From: Sipunculus nudus
Lineage: Eukaryota; Annelida; Sipuncula; Golfingiida; Sipunculidae
Direction: 5' to 3'
DNA: 64,000 nt
NCBI GenBank assembly: GCA_026874595.1
Contig: CM049319.1
Coordinates: forward strand, 21,005,601-21,069,600
Position 1 is the first letter of the stretch. Each line of letters opens with the position of its first letter. Below are positions 11,825 through 23,804 of this stretch, one piece after another. Made by a program: the position numbers and the translations under genes. Under the pieces are notes generated by a model. That model was not told where the DNA came from and ran no database searches. It worked only from the letters and a program-made list of their open reading frames with translations.

Positions 11825-12215
11825 GAGCACTTGATGATATGAGTGACGGACCCCAATCGATATATCAAATAGATTGATATGAATGCCGATATGCTTGTTA
11901 TTCTGTATTATCGTATCGAGAAATAACAGTGAAACCAATCATTCACTTTGAGCACTTGATGACATGAGTGACCGACCCTAATCGATATATCAAATAGATT
12001 GATATGAATGCCGATATGCTTGTTATGCTGTATTATCGTATGGAGAAATTACAGTGAAACCAATCGTACATATGGACACTTGATGACGTGAGTGACAGAC
12101 CCCGATACCGCTGTCTGCTAAACCTTTCGCGATCGATATATCAAATAGATTGATATGGATACTGATACGCTTTGTATGCTGTATCATCGTATCGCGGAAA
12201 TTCAATGAGTGCGTA
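11825..12215. repeat. 125-bp tandem repeat, three units
   Basis: Units begin near 11825, 11950 and 12074 with GAGCACTTGATGA or variants. Each contains ATCGATATATCAAATAGATT and GTATTATCGTATCG-like segments. The third unit is more diverged and has an insertion of about 25 bp before the ATCGATATATC segment. Upstream, 11164-11824 starts with about 90 bp of the segmental duplication and then holds nothing I recognise. Confidence 0.85.
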
Positions 12216-12595
12216 CTAATACAGATACGATAACTATTTCTAACATTTAAACTACTTGACATTTAATTAGGTTGGCCATGTAAGACATTATAACATCACA
12301 TGTATTGCCGCATGATCAACTGAATGATGAATGTATGAACATTTGTCCGGTAGGTGCCTCATTGATAAGCCGGCCAGGGGCGAAGCCAGGATTGAGGGAG
12401 GGGAAGGCCGTAAGATTTGGCAAAGGCAATTGCTGCACACACACACACATACATTTATCAATTCTCTGGGTGTTGGCGCATAAAAGTCAATGAACGTAAA
12501 CAGAGTGGAGACACCAACGCCATAATGTGATTGATTGAAATGTTGGCGTTGATGTGTTTCCTCTGCTTATGTTCATTGACTATATATATATATAA

Positions 12596-12642
<47 letters not shown>

Positions 12643-13640
12643 AAACACCTCACAATAAGTCCACACAACATTCTAATGCTTAATTCCAATTAGAAATATC
12701 AGTTGTACAAGGTGACTGAATAAAAAAAACAAGGGACCCATAGGTCACGGTGTTCAGCTGAAATTTTTTCAAAAATTCAAAATTTCCTTATTTCCATTAT
12801 CATTATTTTATATATTAATATATATTAGAGAAATATAATCCTGCTATTTGGTGGTAATCAAGCACTTAATATATATGATTGCCATACGCTCTTTACACAG
12901 CGCTTTACTTATAGGGCTACTACCTATATCGTAAGGCGCTGTTTGTTATGACCTCGTATCCTGAATTGCTACACCAGAGGGGAGCACTGTATTTTTGTCC
13001 AATCAGATGAGACCTTGTGCTAGAAGACAAAGCCAAGCGAGGTATACACGGAGCCAATCATGTTTATTTATTTTTGAGTGACAGCTCATCGCCCCGCGTA
13101 ACCGTCTGAACAGACCACAGGCTCAGAGAGAATTGCCCCTGACGAGGTTTGCTTAGGGCCTTGGGCAAATAGGATGCTCGGCCGGTGAGATGTAATTCAA
13201 ACGAAATATAACAACAAAGGCTGCGTGCACACCTCGCTGGCTTGTTTCAGTTCTGCAGACAACAGATACATGGCTACGCTAACACAGTCACAATGTCATA
13301 ATCGAATCGGTCGATGATGCGAGATTCCAGAGGGAGCAATTTAAATTCGACCGGAAACTCATCAAGCGGCGCTTGAAGCACAGCAATGGGCGGAGCCAGG
13401 ATGCCTGTCGAGTTTTTGTTTATTGGCATCTGATTGGCTGCTTGTCACATCATACGCACGTTTATTTCAGCGGACAACGAACCGCCATCTGGTGTCTAAA
13501 TATATCATAAACGGTCAAAGCTGGCAGCGTGAAAATAAGCTTCTTTAGAAGCGCAAGATTTCCGCTGCCTCGGGAGCGTATGATTGCCATAGGTTTTAGA
13601 GAAAGTGTGTTGCATTTGAAATATTAAGAGATAGACACAA
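12216..13640. other. Gene-free stretch, no recognised product
   Basis: It contains a TA/CA microsatellite at 12580-12640 and, near 12730, the AAGGGACCCAT-GGTCAC repeat end that recurs at 23090-23125. Around 12950-13550 the base composition is higher in GC than the surroundings, but no long frame is present. I see no exon here. Confidence 0.5.
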
Positions 13641-14830
13641 GTGGACAGAAAGGAATGATAACTTTATTTCTTTTTCTGCTGAGGCAGAGAAATGGAGATT
13701 TTAAGTTTACATTCACCCCTTTTTTTCCAGCATATACATTTTCGCAGGAGAATAACGATTTCTTTCATGAATAAATTTATCATATTGAATTTACAATTTT
13801 TCAAATGTGATTATTCTGCAATACCAGAAAAATCTGCAATTATAAGTAAATTTAAAATTATAAGCTGCATCATTATTTATCCTTAGTTTGGTCATGGCAG
13901 TTTATGCATACACAATTATACATACATTCCACTTGTTTTTTAAGCATAAAATAATTAAACTAAATTTGAAAGAAAATTATGTTTTTTAAATTAAAAACAC
14001 TAAAAAACGGCATTTTCAAGATTATTCCTTGGATCACTATTATACATAAAAGTTTGTAAATTTCGGTTTTTAGTTTAACGTGAATGCTTTATTCTATTTT
14101 TATTTATATAAAATCAGTAAAAGTTATTTAAAATTCCCTTTTTAGATCACGTATACACACTGTTGACACACGTTAAAAAAAGCAAACATTTTCTAATTTT
14201 CTGAAACAAGAAGTTTCTCTAAACATGCACATCCACATTCTAATAGCAAAACGTAATTCAATGTGCACTCATTGTAACTCCTTGTTATATAAAACAAATT
14301 CCAAAATGTAGCAAAAGTCTAGAAAAAATGAATAAACAAAGAAAATTATAACATTCATCTTGTTTATGCATCCGCTCTATGGACAAGGGTGAGGACGGGA
14401 GGGGAAGCCTAGTTCTGCTGAGCAAAGGGAGCTAGCTACGTTGACTGAAGCAAGTTACATAACACGTGATAAGGCGAGGGCTACGGCACTCACTGCACAC
14501 CGCCGTGCTGGGTTGACTTGATATAATCAATTCTTGACATTTTGTCTGAACTCTTAACTTAAAGATTTTTTCATCAATTCTTTTCAAATCCTGATGTGTT
14601 TAAACTGTGAAAATTAAATCATCAGTGCTTACAGGTATTAATTTTTAAATATATGCTAATAACTTTTAAAATAATATAAAAATATATAAACAAAACAACA
14701 GTGATTTTAATATGAGGCACTTTTAGTGTACCAACAGGATTTTACTTGAAAACGGAGGTTTTAATGGGAACAAAATATAATGGAAGCACCCATGTTTATA
14801 TATTATTATAATTTGTTTAAAAATATATTA
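13640..14830. repeat. AT-rich duplicated block preceding the 23-bp minisatellite
   Basis: From about 13825 it aligns with about 62460-63455, in each case ending at a 23-bp minisatellite. Shared markers include the AGAAGTTYCTC segment and the GCACACCGCCGTGCTGGGTT segment. Its start resembles interspersed sequence at 27580-27700. No coding sequence is supported. Confidence 0.8.
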
Positions 14831-16206
14831 GCCGGTGGACCACAAGTTTGGGCCAGATGAGCATTTCTGTGTCAGCAAGTGGACCACCTTTGTGTGAGCC
14901 AGTGAACAAACCGCGTGTTAGCGAATGAACCATCAGTGTGTGAGCCAGTGACATACCTGTGTGTGAGCCAGTGGAACACCTGTGTGTGAGCCAATGGACC
15001 ACCTGTGTGTGAGCAAGTGACATACCTGTGTGAGCCAGTGGACCACCTGTGTTAGAGCCATTGAGTCCCCTGTCGGGATCATTTGTATGTCACCATGGGA
15101 AATACCGTGTGTTTTTGAGCCAGTGAACCACCAGTGTGTTAGCCAGTGAACCATCAGTGTATGAGTCGGTGACATACCTGTGTGTGAGCCAGTGGACCAC
15201 CTGTGTGTCAGCCAGTGAACCACCTGTTGGTCAGCCGGTGAAACACCAGCTTGTGAGCCAGTGGGCCACCTGTTTGAGAAAGTGGACCACCTCTGTGTGA
15301 CCTAGTGGACTAGATGTATTTTAGCCGGTGGACCACCTGTATGTGAGCCAGTGGACCATCAATATGTGAGCCATAGGACCATCTGTGTGTGACCAAGTGG
15401 ACTAGATGTATGTTAGCCGGTTGACCACCTTTGTTGGGGCCAGTGGACCACGAGATAAGCACTTCTGTGTCAGCCAGTGGACCACCTCTGTGTGAGCCAG
15501 TGAACCATCAGTGTGTGAGCCAGTGACATACCTGTGTGTGAGCCAGTGGAACACCTGTGTGTGAGCCAATGGACCACTTGTGTGTGAGCCAGTAAATCAC
15601 CTGTCGGGGATCATAAGTATGTCACCATGGAAAAGACCGTATGTATGGAGCCAGTAACCAACAGTGTGTGAGCCAGTTAACCATCAGTGTGTGCGTCACT
15701 GACATACCTGTGTGTGAGCCAGTGGACCACCTGTGTGTGAGTCAGTGGACCCCCTTTGTGTGTGCCAGTGAACAACCTGTTTGTCAGCCAGTGAAACACC
15801 AGCTTGTGAGTCAGTGGGCCATCTGTGTGTCAGCCAGTGGACCATCTCTGTGTGAGCCAGTGAACAAACCGTGTGTGGGCCAGTGAACCATTAGTGCGTG
15901 AGCCAGTGAACCACCAATGTGTAAGATACTGAACCACTTGTTAGTGAGCCAGTGAACCACCTGTGTGTGAGCAAGTGAACCACCAGGGTGTGAGATAGTG
16001 AACAATGTGTGGTTTAGCCCATGGACCACCTGTCGGGGATCATACATATGGCACCATGGGAAAGACCATCTGTATGTGAGCCAGTGAACCACAAGTGTGA
16101 GCCAGTGAACAACCAGTGCGTGAGCCAGTGAACCACCTGTGCGTGAGCCAATGAAACTCCAGGTTGCGATCCAGTGGGTCACCTGTGTGAGAGCGAGTGA
16201 TCCGCC
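14830..16206. repeat. 23-bp minisatellite array 1
   Basis: About 60 degenerate copies of a unit close to GTGAGCCAGTGGACCACCT plus TGTG. A longer variant motif, CTGTCGGGGATCAT followed by TATGTCACCATGG, interrupts the array near 15072, 15604 and 16032, suggesting a higher-order unit. Three units make 69 nt, so minus-strand frames read a 23-residue repeat without stops. I regard those ORFs as by-products. Confidence 0.95.
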
Positions 16207-16292
16207 TGTCTGTTCGGCTTATATTGTGGTTACTGCATTGATTACTTGATAATATCCATGATAGAAACGTTCAATTTTAAGATCCGTTATGC

Positions 16293-17651
16293 AGGAGCGG
16301 ATGGGGGGAGGGGGGGGGGCTTTTTTTGACCTAACCAAAAAAATCTGGGGGCAAATACTCAAAGTACACCGTCCCGCCTCCGGTTACAAGGTATGTCTTG
16401 CCTTATAAAGCATTTAAGCTCACCCAGATCGCACAATTACAACCTAACTTTTAAAAAAACTAGAATACGGGTAGTCGACAAGCGACTTCTTGTATCCGCC
16501 AAAATCAGAGTGGAACGGGTGAAGTGAAGCATGGATTGAGTGGCAAGGGGAAATAGAGTGAGGTGTGTTGCATATTAGCATGGATGTCTGCAGCCGAAAT
16601 TTGTATGTAGGTTGCGCCACCTACCACAAAATCCAGAAAGTATTCCAAGTTGTATACATATGCAAAATTTTAGGCAGAAAAGTCAAACCACTACATGTAT
16701 ATGAGTGATTTTAGCCCACGGCAGACAAACAGACGGACGCTGTGCAGAATTGGTTGCAGGTGGCCCCTCCAGTTTTGTTGATGATAAAGAGCTATGTGAG
16801 ATCTATGCACATGCAAAATTTTGGCCAAATCGGTCAAACGGTTTTTTGAGATATGGGCTTGGATGTCTGCAGCGTAAACTAGAATGTAGGTGGCGCCACC
16901 TGTCATAAAATCAAGAAAGCTGTCCAGGATGTATAAACCTGCAAAATTTAAGGCAGATATGTCAAAGCACTGCCGAGATATGGGTGATTTTATCCCACTG
17001 CAGACGAACAGGCGGACGCTGAGCGAAAATTGTTGCAGGTGGCGCCACCAGTTTTGCGTATGATAAAGAGCTATGTGAGATCTATACACATTTCAGGAAG
17101 ATATGTCAAACCAGTCCGGAGATATAAGCATGGATGTATGCAGCGTGAACGTGAATGTAGGTGGCGCCACCTGTCATAAAATCAAGAAAGCTATCCATGG
17201 TGTATACGAATGCCGAATTTCACCATTTTTTGTGTATGTTATAAGCTATCCAAGGGCTACATTTGTATAAATTTTTTCCTGATCGGTTAAACGGTTCCTG
17301 AGATATGTGGGTTTATATGTGAAAACAGACGCACAAATGGACGCTTGGCAGAGAGGAAAGGTCAGAGATCAACGCCAATTGGTCAGGCACCAGTTCACAT
17401 GTGACCCGATGACTGGTGAAGGTTTCGGAAAAATCAGTATAGTAGTCTCAGAGGAGTTCTCCGGAAATAAACGCGGCGGCGGCGGCGGAACCCGGTCAAA
17501 AACATAGTATCCGCAAAACTTCGTTTTGGCGGATACAAAAATTTACACTGGGAGGGGGGTACCCCCTCCCAAGCCCTCACCCCTTGGCCCTTCGCGGCCT
17601 CGCAATGTTACCCCCCCCCCCCTTTTTTTTTCTAAATTTCTGTATCCCCTT
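16293..17651. mobile_element. Helitron-like insertion with 278-bp internal repeats
   Basis: The paralogous locus near 20985 lacks this segment: the sequence jumps from GATCAGTT to GTGTTCCAGTC. The insertion holds a core with repeats at 16608, 16886 and 17157, each marked by the palindrome GGTGGCGCCACC. Near the end a hairpin (GTATCCGC...GCGGATAC, about 17510-17536) is followed 11 bp later by CTGG, fitting the Helitron rule of a 3' hairpin before CTRR. The core shares both outer flanks with the array at 23805-25420. Poly-G and poly-C tracts flank it. The Helitron assignment is inference. Confidence 0.55.
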
Positions 17652-18930
17652 CCCTGTGTTCAAGTCGGCAAATACATTAGCTGCTAATATGCGGAACGGC
17701 CGCTCGAGTCTGCTGCGAGGCTTAGTATAATCATCGATACTAGAATAATTTACCCTTCCATTTCCAATGGCGTATTTTCTTATAGATGGTGCTGCGACAG
17801 TACTGTCGTTACATTTCTTTTATTTACATGAAAATATTGAGAGAAATAACGCCCCCCAAAACACACTTGGCGTCGTTTTCGACAATTTAAGACCAAACCT
17901 GGCATTTCCGAAGCGTAGCCACTCAGAAGTTATTTGACAAAGGTGGAATGGCAGCACTGTCAGTTATAATATTAATTATTATTGCCAGTGTTATTATCAT
18001 TATTTTTGTTGTTTATTCTGGTTGTTATTATTACTGTTACTTTTATTATTAAGATTATATGATTAAACCCAGAAATAAGGCAATCATATTGCTTTGTCTA
18101 ATAATTATGTTGGTCCAGAAAATCAAATTCGTGTTTAAAGAAATAACTTACTTTCATTAATCGACGTAACTGTAGCACGAGTGATCATTGCGTAATAAGT
18201 GGAACTCGGCAAATATTCAAGAAACGTGAATATATAACAGATAATTACGAGGAAAATATATTAAAGATTATCGGAAATAAGGGGTGAATTGTAAGAATAT
18301 TTTTAACATCGAACAGAGCATCAATTTTTGGTATTCAAATTTACAAAGTAACGCCATGAATGATGCCATGGTCGACGACTAATATTCATGGAAGGGGAAT
18401 ATATGACAGATCATTACGAGGAGAATATATTAAAACTAAACAGAAATAAGGGGTCAATATATAATAATATTATATTTCACATTCACCAGAGAATCAATTT
18501 TTGGTAAACAGGTTGTTTGTTCACAAAGAAATGTCAAGAATAACGCAATGTTCAACGACTAAAATTTACAATAATCAAAATACATACCACATGCTTATAT
18601 ATTTATTCAATGATAACCTATTTTTCTATACACCTCGTCTATAATATAGGGTACTTTTGTTATATTTACAAAATTGGTATCTGGCTGGGGAAAAAAGCTT
18701 GATAAAAAACTGAAAATAATTTTCTTAATAAAGAAAAAGCTTCGTTGAAAATCCCCCAATCAGCGCTCTGTCTAGCGTCTTAAATTTTCATACAAAGTAC
18801 ATATATATAAACAGAGTCCTGGATAGCTGCTACTTGAACTTCATACGACGTTTCAAGTATGATGTTTACCATATATCGGTTTTAATTTTTTCTTTCCTCG
18901 GTAATACCAGTCCGTATATTGCCTGAGAAG
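17652..18930. repeat. Locally duplicated block, copy a
   Basis: It matches 20990-22760 in direct orientation, from the GGCCGCTCGAGTC segment to CAGAGTCCTGGA and CATACGACGTTTCAAG. Inside, about 170 bp is repeated in tandem (18230-18560, markers GAATATAT-ACAGAT and AATCAATTTTTGGTA). No coding sequence is recognised. Confidence 0.85.
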
Positions 18931-20334
18931 TGAGATATGTATAATGTAGATTAAAGTTGACAAGGCCTACCTCAACCGTCTTCTATTGTTCCAATGTACT
19001 GGTGAATCATTGCATAACCCAGAAACCTGGTCCAGTGTCTTCTTTGCTATCATTTTATACTACAGTCTTTGTGAACCAACTATTTCTCAGTATATACCGG
19101 TGTGATAAACGATACAAAGACCGAGTCAGGACAAATAATATGTCCGTCGTTCTCTGCGCAAAGGCATCATTTGACGTCGTTATAGCGACGATATTTAAAA
19201 GAAAAGCGGGGTGTAACGTACATGACTTTCATACAGGCAAAGCTATACAGGGAAAGGGAGGCAGCGCATCCTACTGCATGTTATAACAGGCCGGGCGCGT
19301 GAAATAGAAAAATTAATGAATAATAAAGAAAACAAACAAATACATTGCTTTGATTTGTGTTGTATTACGTTTTGACTCATCAAAGTAAGACAAAAATGTT
19401 CATAATAACCATAACACATAATGAGGTATCATGTTTTATAATATTTTTTTGTGACCGCTGTTCGCTGGTCTTCATACACTAATGGTTGGTTACCCCCAGA
19501 CAATGTAGCCAATACGCATGAACGTTGTTAATGTCAGGGCCCGAGATATAAATTATCTCCATCCATAACAACGAACTCGTTCATCAGCGGGTGTAAAGAT
19601 TGCGTGAGCTGTCTTATTAGTCTCTCCAACAGACGCCAGGTGCCGCTACCGCTCTTGCACCACTACTGTCTTATGTCCTAGCGTTTTGTAGGATTGAGCC
19701 CAGGAGAGAGACTGGTCCTTTAAGTGATTGGCTGGTACAAATGTTACGTCACGAACTGACTTTGTAATTAATCAAATCTAGCAGCACATGTTGTTTGTTT
19801 TTATTCTTTCCTGCTTTTCCTAAAAAAAATCCTGAAAAAAATGAGCAACCTCTTATGAGTTCTTTTTTTTTTGTGTATAGATATTTATTTCCCTAGGAAG
19901 TGGGCTCGACTTCTATGTACAGTAAGACAGAGCTGCATGGATATCGGCTGTGAAATAAACACAAAAAACCAATGTGTCTGTGTTTGTTTTTTTTTTTATT
20001 ATTATTATCATTAATATTAAAATTATTTGGGAACCAAGTCTAGTAATTTGTCCTCAAACAATATGGGGACCAGACGTCGTCGACACAGGGAGCGTTTGTT
20101 CATTTGTCCTGTTTACGTGTGTGAATGACATCTGGCGGTGGCGCCGTGAACAACAAGTTCGCTTCAAGTCGAAATCCAAATCGGAAAACATGGTTTTCTG
20201 GATCTTAATGAACAGAGCAAATACTAAAGACATGGAACACACATGGACATTATAAAACTCCCGGCCAATATATGAGCAATGTTATGATTTTGTAAATATG
20301 AGATTAATATGCCGGTGATACCTGTTCAACCTGT
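18931..20334. other. Gene-free stretch between duplicated blocks
   Basis: Only short unrelated frames of about 60-110 codons occur on either strand. None has recognisable motifs. No repeat is obvious apart from T-runs near 19865 and 19986. Confidence 0.45.
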
Positions 20335-20912
20335 GTGAACCGGGGGGTAATTTTTGTGAGAGCCAGTAAACCACCTGGGTGTTAGGCAGACGCCGGTTGT
20401 GTGTTAGACAAAGTGTGTAAATGAGCCCTGACAGAGACTATCTGTTTAAGTGCCATTTTTATAGATACGTTTTCTGATGGTTCTTATTAATTAACGTTCA
20501 GGTGTCAAACCCTTACTGTCCTCTTTTGCAAACACATGAAAAGCTGCGAGACGGCTTGTGTGAACCAAACGACCACCTGTCAGTGAGTCATAGTAAGTGG
20601 ACCACCTGCGAAGAAGCCAGTTGACCATCTGCGTGTGAGCCAGTGGACACCCTCTGTGTTAGCCAGTTAACCATCAGTGTGCATGCATATGTCACCTGTA
20701 TATCAGCATTTGGATCAAATGTGTGTGAGCCAGTTAATACCCAGTGTGTGAACCAGTGGACCACCTGTGTGTGAGCCAGTGGACCCCCTGTGTGTGAGCC
20801 AGTGGACCACCTGTGTGTTAGCCAGTGGACCACCAGTGTGTTAGCCAGTGAACCACCAGCTTGTGAGCCATTGGACCACCTATGTGTGAGCCAGTGAACC
20901 GCATGTTTGTTG
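20335..20912. repeat. 23-bp minisatellite array 2
   Basis: The same GTGAGCCAGTGGACCACCT-type unit as at 14830-16206, with a clean core at 20585-20910 and diverged units before it. It immediately precedes block copy b, as array 1 preceded copy a before the Helitron-like insertion. Confidence 0.9.
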
Positions 20913-20989
20913 GACTAATTTTAGTGTAACTGCACTGATAACTTTTAAATATCCGTTGAACAAACCACCAATTTTATAGATCAGTTGTG

Positions 20990-22760
20990 TTCCAGTCGAA
21001 CAAATACAATAGCTGCTAATAGGAGACACGGCCGCTCGAGTCCACTGCGAGGCTGAGTTTTATCATCAATACTTGAATAATTTACCCTTCCGTTTCCATT
21101 ACGACATATGTTGCTGCAAGTTTCAGCCACTTGGTACAGTGTGCATTGTGTAGTTTCTCATAGATGGCGCTGCAACCGCACCGTCGTTACATTTCTCACA
21201 GTTTACGGGAAAATGTTAAAAAAAGGCCCTGAGAACACACGTGGCGCACTTCCGACAATTTAAGACCAAAACCTGGCATTTCCGAGGCGTCGCACATCAA
21301 TGGTTGCATGACAAAGGACGACTGGCAGCACCATCAATAAAAATAATTATAGATAATTATTGTTAGTGTTATTATTATTATATTCTTGCTATTTTGATTA
21401 CCCTTTTTCTTTCTATTATTACCATTACTTTTTTGTTATTTTTTTATTATCCGTCTGTTCGTATGTTGGTCCCTCCGTCCGTTAACTGTAAGTGTCGCCG
21501 CGATAACTCACCAGAACTTTAATGTATGTTCACGTAACTCGCCATAATTACTTACAAATCGATTTTCTCGTTCGAATACGATTATGGGCAAAATCCACGC
21601 ATATTTTATAAGGTCAATAGGCTACTTTGTGGTGTCGCTGCGAAAACTTACCAGGAATATGATGGATTTTCATGAAACTTATTGTGAATATTAGACAACA
21701 CAGTTTCTCACCTGTATTACATTCTCAGAAAAATTCACGCATATTTATTGAGGTCAGAGGTTAAAACATAAGTAACGGGCGTATTGTGCACATTTTGCGG
21801 CGCTCTTGTTATAAATTCTTTGAATTTTTATTTGAATTTTAAACTGAACTGTTTATTGTGTCAGTGGTTTTCATTTAATAGAGTGTATGTGTTGTCCGAG
21901 TTTCTTTTTTAATATAGGCCACAGAGGAGCTGCGTGACAAGGGTTTAGTGGTAGCACCGTCAATGAAAATATAGCTTATTACCGTTATCGTTATCATTAT
22001 TTTACCTTGTTATTATTCTTGTTGTTATTATTACTGTTACATTTAAATTAAGATTATATGATTATACCCAGAAAAAAGGCAATAATATTGCTTTATATAA
22101 TAAAAAAGTTGGTCCAGGACATCAAATTCATGTTTATAGGAATAACATACTTCATTTCATCATTCGACGTCATTGTAGCACATGAGTATTCATTGCGTAT
22201 AAAGTGGAACTCTGCAAATATTTATGAAACGTGAATATATGACATATAATCACGAGCAAAAAATTTAAAGATTACAAGAAATAAGGGGTGAATATAAAAG
22301 AATATTATATTTAACATTGAACAGAGCCTCACTTTTTGGTATTCAAGTTTACAAAGTAACGTCACGAATAATGCCATGGGTGACGACTTAACTTTACGGT
22401 TATTATAATACATATCACGCCATTATATTTATTCAATATATAACCTATATTCGTATACACCTTGTCTGTCTTAAAGAATACTTGAAATGCTTACAAAAAT
22501 GGGTTAATGGCTGGGGAAAATATCTTCATAAAACTTAAATTACTTTCTTACGGAAAATGGCTCGTAGGAAATCCCGCAATCAGCGCTCTGCCTAGCGTCT
22601 CCATATTTTCATACAGAGTATATATGTATATATACAGAGTCCTGGAGAGCTGCTACTTGAACTTCATACGACGTTTCAAGAATGAAGTTTTCTCATATAT
22701 CCGCTTCATTTTATCACTCTTCGGTAATAGTACTAATACCATTCCGTATATTGCCTGAAC
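20990..22760. repeat. Locally duplicated block, copy b, with an inserted repeat
   Basis: Direct paralogue of 17652-18930. It is longer because about 21425-21900 carries extra sequence containing GTCGCCGCGATAACTCACC near one end and GCACATTTTGCGGCGCTC near 21790, and then repeats part of the block (GGCAGCACCATCAAT near 21323, GGTAGCACCGTCAATG near 21950). The insert resembles interspersed repeats I associate with molluscs. Confidence 0.8.
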
Positions 22761-23800
22761 GGGTTTAAGACTTTTTTTTGCGGCCCACACCCCCCTATTC
22801 TGGATCTGGTGACTTTTTTGGGGCATTGTCGTTAGTCCTCCTGGGTTAGACATGGGGAATTTGATCCCAACTTTTCCTAAATACTGGATCCGCCCTTGAG
22901 ACAAGGGGTGGCGCTCCGCATTCCTCAGTGGCGAGTCTTTGGAAGAGACTAATGCAGCAGCTTAATGAATACAGTAAAGAGTATTTTTGTACGAAAGCTC
23001 TATGGAAGTAGTCTTTACACGATTCACAATGTGTGAGCAAACTTATTGCATGTCCATGTTCTCCAAACATGTCCCTGTTCGCAAAGAAAAAAACAAGGGA
23101 CCCATGGGTCACTGTGCTCAGCTGAAGTTGACCTTGACGGTAAAAATCTAAAATAATATCAAATGGAGATAAAGTGTAAGAGGAAGAGGTAATATAGGCC
23201 ATGGCTGGTTTATGATTGGTTTGTATTGATGAGAAAGAAATTGTTGCAAATAATATTTTGTGACCTGACCATGTGATTCCTAATGTTGAAACTGAAGCAT
23301 GTGGGCAGTTTGTGAACAAATGATTTGTACTATTTCCATGATCATTAGTTGGCTTTTTGATTAACTGTTGACATTTCAGTAGTTTACACATTTGTTCAAT
23401 TGAATCCTTTTTTTTTATTGTATTTTTTATTTTATGAAATGTATACAGTTGAAATATAACTAATGTCCCAAGTCCACAGATGAAAGGACTGGTGGTGCAT
23501 GGAGGTGTGGGGGGAATGGTGGGAGTTACAACATATTTGTATTATTATAGTGTATTTACATAAGATTTTCACTTAATTCAACAATGCTTACAGGATAAAA
23601 AAAACTTCATTCATAATTAGTTAATACTAAACAAGGCCTACAGGCCTAATGCGAACCTGTGCAAAGTTTAGGAGTATGAATGGAGGTTTATTTTTAAAAT
23701 TTAATATTGATCCTCCTAAGTCCTGCATATCTACCTTAGTCATAATGATTTCAGCAAAATGGATGTTTCTGACCTGCAAGTTTTGGACTAGGACATTTTA
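22761..23800. other. Interspersed repeat remnants, no gene
   Basis: 22790-22900 ends CTGGATCCGCCCTTGAG and matches repeat ends near 26940-27040, 35590-35715 and 57180-57260. A GGGACCCATGGGTCAC motif at about 23096 marks a different repeat. A 181-codon minus-strand frame (22846-23391) spans both repeat ends, so I do not accept it. 23400-23600 resembles 27650-27760. Confidence 0.5.
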
Positions 23801-23804
23801 AAAC

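Noticed and set aside
14933-16182. Open frames through the 23-bp minisatellite giving a 23-residue repeat (HWLTH..STGSHTG)
   Set aside because: Openness in several frames follows from a stop-free 23-bp unit. There is no constant N-terminus and no conserved domain.
22846-23391. 181-codon minus-strand frame
   Set aside because: It runs across the ends of two unrelated interspersed repeats and shows no recognisable motif or paralogue.
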